DNA from: Nitrospira sp.
GTDB taxonomy: Bacteria > Nitrospirota > Nitrospiria > Nitrospirales > Nitrospiraceae
Assembly: GCA_020216985.1 (NCBI GenBank)
Contig: JAIWOH010000168.1
Span: 1-10,000 of the forward strand
Length of the DNA: 10,000 nucleotides
Direction: 5' to 3'
Part shown: in pieces, positions 6,613 through 10,000 of the stretch
How positions within the stretch are numbered: position 1 is the first letter of the stretch
How the letters are laid out: each line of letters starts with the position of its first letter
Program-made: the position numbers and the translations under genes
Notes under the pieces: generated by a model
What the model was told of the DNA's origin: nothing
What the model saw: only the letters and a program-made list of their open reading frames with translations
The model's database searches: none

Positions 6613-8187
6613 CTACCATCGAGGCGCCGCCTGGTTGTCGCTTCTCGCAAGACCGGCATAGTACACCGTGACCATTTTGGGATTTCGGCCGACTGAGAAT
6701 GTCGCCGTTGTTGTCCCGCTGTTTGGATCGATCAATGACACCGTGCCGTTGACACCCGGCGTGGCGTTGGTGATGACGACCCCTTTGGCTGATCCGGCCC
6801 CATCCGGTCCTGTAATCCAGAGGTCCATCGCGTGGCTGGTTGACGCTGGCAACGAAACTTCTCGCGCCACGTTGAAGGGATCTCGGTTGAGGATAAGCAG
6901 CAGGTCTTTCCGCTGATTGGCGGCTTGCGTGGAACTCAGCGCCGTCGAGTCGTTGGACGCCAACAGATAAAGTTGCCGGCCATCGGGTGTAAACTGAAAC
7001 TGCGCGACACGGACATCCTGCAATGTCGGAGTAGTCAGCTCCGTGAGTGTCAGAGCCCCAGGCACCGTCACGTCGATGGTAGCCAACCGTGTGACGACAT
7101 GATTGAAGTCGGACCGATCCTCGATGATCACCAGCAACTCACGACCGTCGGGAGCCATGCCGACCTGATGAGAGATCGCAGCTCCAGGCCCTGGTGGAGT
7201 AGCCGTCAGAGAGACTTCTCGACCGCCCAGGAAGAAAAGAACAGGATCCCTCTCAACAATGGTGCCGTACCCTGATAGGTAGCTATAGACCTTCTCTGTA
7301 ACCCGGGACCACCAGAGCCCATCAGGAGCCGAATGATTCGGCGTTAGGGGATCGATATCGCACGATGAATGACCGAGTGCTGTCTCTCGTGCGCTGTCGC
7401 AGAGATCGATGCGCGACGTGAACAATTCTGCCCATGCAGCGCCGGCCGGCGATACTTGGTTGATCAGCCCCGTGGTTTTACTTGAAATGAGGGCAAGACG
7501 ATTATAAGGAGGAAGGGTGAACGCAACATCCTGATGCCCTCCCTTTCCCGCCAAACACACCCTTGAGGTCACCCGAGGCCTTTCTCCCCCTCCTACTCCG
7601 AGGTGGGAATTATGCAACACTGATGCGGAGGCACCGTCCGCCAAGGCGCCATCCGCTCTGGTGCATCCGGACAGTCGATCAATACCGTCCGCATCGCCTT
7701 CGTTGGTTGTCCACAAGACCTCTTTATCAACCGGATCTCGATAGATTTTCGTCGGCCGCCGCCCAACGCGGACACGGCCCGTCGGATCAGCCGGATTTGT
7801 CGTGATAAAGTCTTCAAAGATAGGAGGACTTCCACCAATGGGATCGATCGCCGCCACCCGATCGCCGGCCGTGTGGGTCACGAACACCCACTCGCCCAGG
7901 GAAAACGTGACTCCGCCGATGGCATCGGCTTGAGCCGGACCGAGCGACAGGGTGCCGACGACCGGAGAAAATTTGCCGTCTAAGCGCAACGTGGTCAACG
8001 TCGTATCGTCCTGATTGACAACGAACGCCATCGGCGTCGTAAGGGGGCTGTTCGGCTCCGGATCGTCGCTTCCTGCGCTACAGGCGACAAGAAAAAACAT
8101 CGCCACCCAGATCGACAACCGACTGCACCACTGATGCGAATAGATCTCTTTCCGCCCACCCATGTCGTTTTGTTTCTGGTGTGCCAT
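6613..8187 (-). CDS. Beta-propeller lipoprotein, function unknown
   Basis: The 524-residue protein starts with a lipoprotein signal: hydrophobic segment about 23-35 and lipobox LVAC with Cys36, followed by SAGSDDPEP, a typical flexible tether. The rest resembles YVTN/YncE-type beta-propellers: repeated strands with a value-in-time flavour (AFVVNQDDTTLTTLRLDG, GDRVAAIDPIGG, HQVGMAPDGRELLVII, FQFTPDGRQLYLLASND, GTVSLIDPNSGTTTATF) and PDG turns at about 346, 401 and 461. Besides Cys36 the exported part has Cys at 175, 211, 263 and 276, which could form two disulfides. No enzyme motif is evident; propellers of this type bind partners or ligands. ATG 8187 follows GGAG by 8 bases; ATG 8163 has no ribosome binding site. 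It lies 33 bases downstream of the barrel gene, so these two are very probably co-transcribed. Confidence 0.85.
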   Translation of the reverse strand: MAHQKQNDMGGRKEIYSHQWCSRLSIWVAMFFLVACSAGSDDPEPNSPLTTPMAFVVNQDDTTLTTLRLDGKFSPVVGTLSLGPAQADAIGGVTFSLGEWVFVTHTAGDRVAAIDPIGGSPPIFEDFITTNPADPTGRVRVGRRPTKIYRDPVDKEVLWTTNEGDADGIDRLSGCTRADGALADGASASVLHNSHLGVGGGERPRVTSRVCLAGKGGHQDVAFTLPPYNRLALISSKTTGLINQVSPAGAAWAELFTSRIDLCDSARETALGHSSCDIDPLTPNHSAPDGLWWSRVTEKVYSYLSGYGTIVERDPVLFFLGGREVSLTATPPGPGAAISHQVGMAPDGRELLVIIEDRSDFNHVVTRLATIDVTVPGALTLTELTTPTLQDVRVAQFQFTPDGRQLYLLASNDSTALSSTQAANQRKDLLLILNRDPFNVAREVSLPASTSHAMDLWITGPDGAGSAKGVVITNATPGVNGTVSLIDPNSGTTTATFSVGRNPKMVTVYYAGLARSDNQAAPRW

Positions 8188-8220
8188 GATGGGTGCTCCG
8201 TGTTAATGAGTACATGATCC

Positions 8221-9315
8221 CTAAAACAAGGGAGGAGTCACAAACGACTTCGTGACTCCTCCGAAGTAACTGATGGTTTGCTGAAGATTGCCGTTGAAAT
8301 CTCGATAGATCGGAATCTGGGCAATGAAATAAACCTGTGCGAAATTAAAGACATTGACAACGGCGCCGGTCGAGTAGGCGACAAACGTATGGTCCGTCGT
8401 GGGGACGTCGCGCCCGATGATGTTGCCGTCCAGCAACACCGCTCGATTGAGCGACGGATCCAACCGGTAGAGCGCCGCCTCGATGTTATCCCGATCTTTG
8501 TAGCGGAAATTGATCTGATTGGTCAGCGTGAGCCACGGAAAGGTGACCAGATTCAAGCCCGTGCTGACGGTAAACTCCTGGCCGAATCGATATCCATCCG
8601 AATTCCGCATGGTGTACCGATAGTTGCCGGACAAAAATTGATTGAGACGATGAGGCAGGATTTCATAAGTTTGGTAGAAGCCCGGCTGAAAGCCGAAGGC
8701 GCCTCGCCCAACCTGCAATGTCGATTCGGCAAGCTGCCCTCCCACGGCCTCATGGCCATAGTCGCCGACGGGAAACCAGACTCCCATTTCCAAGACGACC
8801 ATGCTGCGCAGGGTTGGAATGATATTGTACTTGACCTTCCCGAGAATATCCCCAAATCCTCGATCGAATGTATTGGAGACCGCGCCAGAGCCGATCTGCC
8901 CGATCGCATCGACCATTCGATAGGGGATCTGCACTTGGATGCCGATTCGTTCCGTCAAGCCATAATTCAAGTCCAAGACGCCGATTTGCACCAACGTCCT
9001 AAGCTGACTGACCTGGCTGTTGGCCAAAATCAGTTGCTTGGTCTGTTGATTGGCGAACGGGATGGTGGCCACACCCTCCGGTGGAATCTCGTTCGGCGTA
9101 TGGGTAAAGTTCACGTTGACGGTCAAGACACCGGCCGGCGACACCGCCTGTTGCGAATTAATCACCACGAAGCAACTCGCTGACCCGCAGGATGCTTCTG
9201 CATCCAGATCACCCGCAAGGACACCGGCTATCAGCATGACCGCCATGATGGACCAGAAGGAGCTTCGCCATGAATGTTTAGGATCATTAGAACTTTTTGA
9301 TACGGCCTTGTTCAT
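8221..9315 (-). CDS. Exported outer-membrane beta-barrel protein, transporter-like
   Basis: The 364-residue product has a long basic N-region and a hydrophobic core (about 20-34), with likely cleavage at DAEA before SCGSASCF. The mature chain shows alternating strands rich in Tyr, Phe, Gly and Asn (LDLNYGLTERIGIQVQIPYRM, VVLEMGVWFPVGDYG, NFRYKDRDN, VYFIAQIPIYRD) and ends in Phe, all usual for outer-membrane barrels. It resembles the broad group annotated as transporters of the phenol-degradation MetA type, but that resemblance is general and no substrate can be named. The close pair of Cys (43 and 48, CGSASC) at the mature N-terminus is notable. The start at 9315 is supported by GGGAG 7 bases upstream; the frame is open further up to 9501, but that part overlaps the HTH gene and encodes no signal-like sequence. 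Propeller lipoprotein follows 33 bases later. Confidence 0.85.
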   Translation of the reverse strand: MNKAVSKSSNDPKHSWRSSFWSIMAVMLIAGVLAGDLDAEASCGSASCFVVINSQQAVSPAGVLTVNVNFTHTPNEIPPEGVATIPFANQQTKQLILANSQVSQLRTLVQIGVLDLNYGLTERIGIQVQIPYRMVDAIGQIGSGAVSNTFDRGFGDILGKVKYNIIPTLRSMVVLEMGVWFPVGDYGHEAVGGQLAESTLQVGRGAFGFQPGFYQTYEILPHRLNQFLSGNYRYTMRNSDGYRFGQEFTVSTGLNLVTFPWLTLTNQINFRYKDRDNIEAALYRLDPSLNRAVLLDGNIIGRDVPTTDHTFVAYSTGAVVNVFNFAQVYFIAQIPIYRDFNGNLQQTISYFGGVTKSFVTPPLF

Positions 9316-9367
9316 AAGGAAACTCCCTTCTACCACGCTGGCCCACGCCACGATTACCCCGAGCTTA

Positions 9368-9691
9368 TTAGGAAGCGGTGGTCGCCCGCCGTCGCGAACC
9401 GGTCGTGTCGGCGAGCGTGGGCTTGCGCCTTTTTGCTCCTGAGATCGGTACGACGGGAGCCTGCCCCCTCTGCGCAGCCCCCGCGGCAATCGGCACTCCA
9501 ATGCAATGCCGGCTGATTAAGGCTGCCACCGTATCGCTAAAAATTCGCAGTGTGCCCGCTCCGATCCGCGTGCCGCCGAGTTGCCCGGCCTCGACCCACC
9601 GATAGATCGTCCAACGACTCACGTTCAGCAATCTGGCTGCTTCATCGACCCGCAACAACCGCTTATTCTGCAATGAGAAAACGTCTTCCAT
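9368..9691 (-). CDS. Small HTH DNA-binding protein, excisionase/BldC-like
   Basis: The 107-residue protein has one winged HTH of the MerR/excisionase family (HTH_17) at about 12-55: LLRVDEAARLLNVSRWTIYRW, where DEAARLLNVSRWTIYRW is the helix-turn-helix and GGTRIGAGTLRIF the wing. Members bind DNA as small transcription factors or recombination directionality factors. No integrase is in view, so a regulator of the neighbouring envelope genes is the simpler reading. The tail (about 70-107) is basic and low in order (AKRRKP, SRRRATTAS). AGGAGG lies 8 bases before ATG 9691, so that start is chosen. An upstream in-frame ATG at 9715 overlaps the stop of the small ORF (TAATG) and would add eight residues. 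The barrel gene begins 52 bases downstream, making co-transcription likely. Confidence 0.85.
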   Translation of the reverse strand: MEDVFSLQNKRLLRVDEAARLLNVSRWTIYRWVEAGQLGGTRIGAGTLRIFSDTVAALISRHCIGVPIAAGAAQRGQAPVVPISGAKRRKPTLADTTGSRRRATTAS

Positions 9692-9715
9692 GATAAGTAC
9701 CTCCTGGTTTTTCAT
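9684..9715 (-). promoter_or_regulatory. Start region of the HTH gene with AGGAGG and a TAATG overlap
   Basis: Two starts compete here. The first ATG (9715) shares its A with the TAA stop of the 47-codon ORF, which allows coupled re-initiation. The second ATG (9691) is preceded by AGGAGG (9705-9700) at 8 bases and is the better stand-alone start. The AGGAGG lies inside the first codons of the longer form, so ribosomes initiating at 9715 would pass over it. Confidence 0.55.
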
Positions 9716-9858
9716 TAGTAGCGTGAGCGACCGTCATCCAGGTGCCCCCGACTGCTCCTCATCTCCACGACGAGGTCATCACGGCTGTAGACGTCAGGGG
9801 CTACCCTGTTTACCTTATTGGCGCGAATCCGATCACCGCCGACGCACCGAGCCGGCAT
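9715..9858 (-). CDS. Small ORF, 47 residues, hypothetical
   Basis: ATG at 9858 follows GGAGG by 6 bases and opens a 47-codon frame, beginning MPARCVGGDRIRANKVNR and ending DDGRSRY before TAA at 9717-9715. The product is charged, rich in Arg and Asp, with no membrane segment or signal peptide. I do not recognise it. Its stop overlaps an ATG of the HTH gene, which suggests coupled translation. It may be a genuine small protein or a leader peptide that sets expression of the HTH gene. The main evidence is the ribosome binding site and the stop/start overlap; codon use over so short a length does not prove it. Confidence 0.4.
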   Translation of the reverse strand: MPARCVGGDRIRANKVNRVAPDVYSRDDLVVEMRSSRGHLDDGRSRY

Positions 9859-9917
9859 CGTGCCCCTCCGGAGAGCAATGCCTGTTCCCGAGCATCAGAC
9901 GGCTGAACAGAGAGGAG

Positions 9918-10000
9918 TCAGCGAGAACGGGGAGGACCGCGAGAGAACAGCCTCAACCGGTTGAGGTCATCGATTTGGCTGTCAGACTCAATGTCCTGGA
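9918..10000 (-). CDS. Possible C-terminal end of an upstream gene
   Basis: One minus-strand frame is open from the right edge to a TGA at 9920-9918. It reads QDIESDSQIDDLNRLRLFSR and a few more residues ending PPRSR. The hydrophilic, helix-like composition is plausible for a protein C-terminus, but 26 codons can be open by chance, and a plus-strand frame is also open here. If real, it ends 59 bases before the small ORF. No function can be given. Confidence 0.25.
   Translation of the reverse strand, partial: QDIESDSQIDDLNRLRLFSRGPPRSR
9951..9966. repeat. 16-bp perfect palindrome
   Basis: CCTCAACCGGTTGAGG equals its own reverse complement over all 16 bases. It lies about 93 bases upstream of the small ORF's start and could be a binding site for a dimeric regulator of the right-hand gene set. 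It also falls within the possible gene end at the right edge, where it would encode LNRLR, so it may be chance. Confidence 0.5.

Noticed and set aside
8278..9183. A 301-codon plus-strand frame opposite the barrel gene
   Set aside because: It is antisense to a gene with a signal peptide, ribosome binding site and barrel features; its composition reflects the complementary codons.
9368..9691. HTH protein as an excisionase marking a mobile element
   Set aside because: The family includes excisionases, but no integrase, attachment repeats or other mobile-element genes are visible in the window.
9879..9965. A 28-codon plus-strand ORF starting MPVPEHQTAEQ
   Set aside because: It is short, oriented against all other genes, has only a closely spaced weak GGAG, and overlaps other low-confidence frames.

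Overview
The window looks like chromosome from a Gram-negative bacterium. It encodes an outer-membrane TonB-dependent receptor, a second outer-membrane barrel, several predicted lipoproteins and a c-type cytochrome. Base composition is moderately GC-rich by eye. The style of the genes (TPR and beta-propeller secreted proteins, a BldC/excisionase-type HTH protein, a lipobox-bearing siderophore receptor) would fit Nitrospira or a relative, but that is an impression from protein style and not a demonstrated assignment. Every gene I can support lies on the minus strand, so transcription runs from the right edge to the left. There are no rRNA or tRNA genes, CRISPR arrays or insertion sequences that I can recognise.

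Right part (about 10000 down to 4866). A possible gene end at the right edge is followed by a 47-codon small ORF with a strong ribosome binding site. Next come a 107-residue HTH DNA-binding protein, a 364-residue exported beta-barrel protein, a 524-residue beta-propeller lipoprotein, a 364-residue secreted TPR protein with eight repeats, and a 118-residue mono-heme cytochrome c lipoprotein. Gaps between these genes are 52, 33, 226 and 69 bases. The four larger products all carry export signals, so the set looks like a co-oriented envelope module with a putative regulator at its head. A perfect 12-bp hairpin covers the TPR stop codon and may separate or stabilise parts of the transcript.

Middle (4865 to 3939). 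About 385 bases hold no gene I can support. They are followed by a small tryptophan-rich ORF with one strong membrane segment, whose 3' end may be frameshifted in a run of eight C.

Left part (3938 to 1). This is an iron-uptake pair: a TonB-dependent siderophore receptor (812 residues) followed 38 bases later by a PepSY-associated transmembrane protein (416 residues) of the kind proposed to reduce ferric siderophores in the inner membrane. The receptor would bring ferric siderophore across the outer membrane, and the PepSY protein probably handles electron transfer to it or to its iron. I saw no convincing Fur box. A further gene starts at the left edge; only its first 14 codons are in the window.

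The most unusual items are the uncharacterised envelope/cytochrome set, the small ORF whose stop overlaps an upstream ATG of the HTH gene, the perfect hairpin at 5272-5300, and the apparent frameshift at the C8 run.
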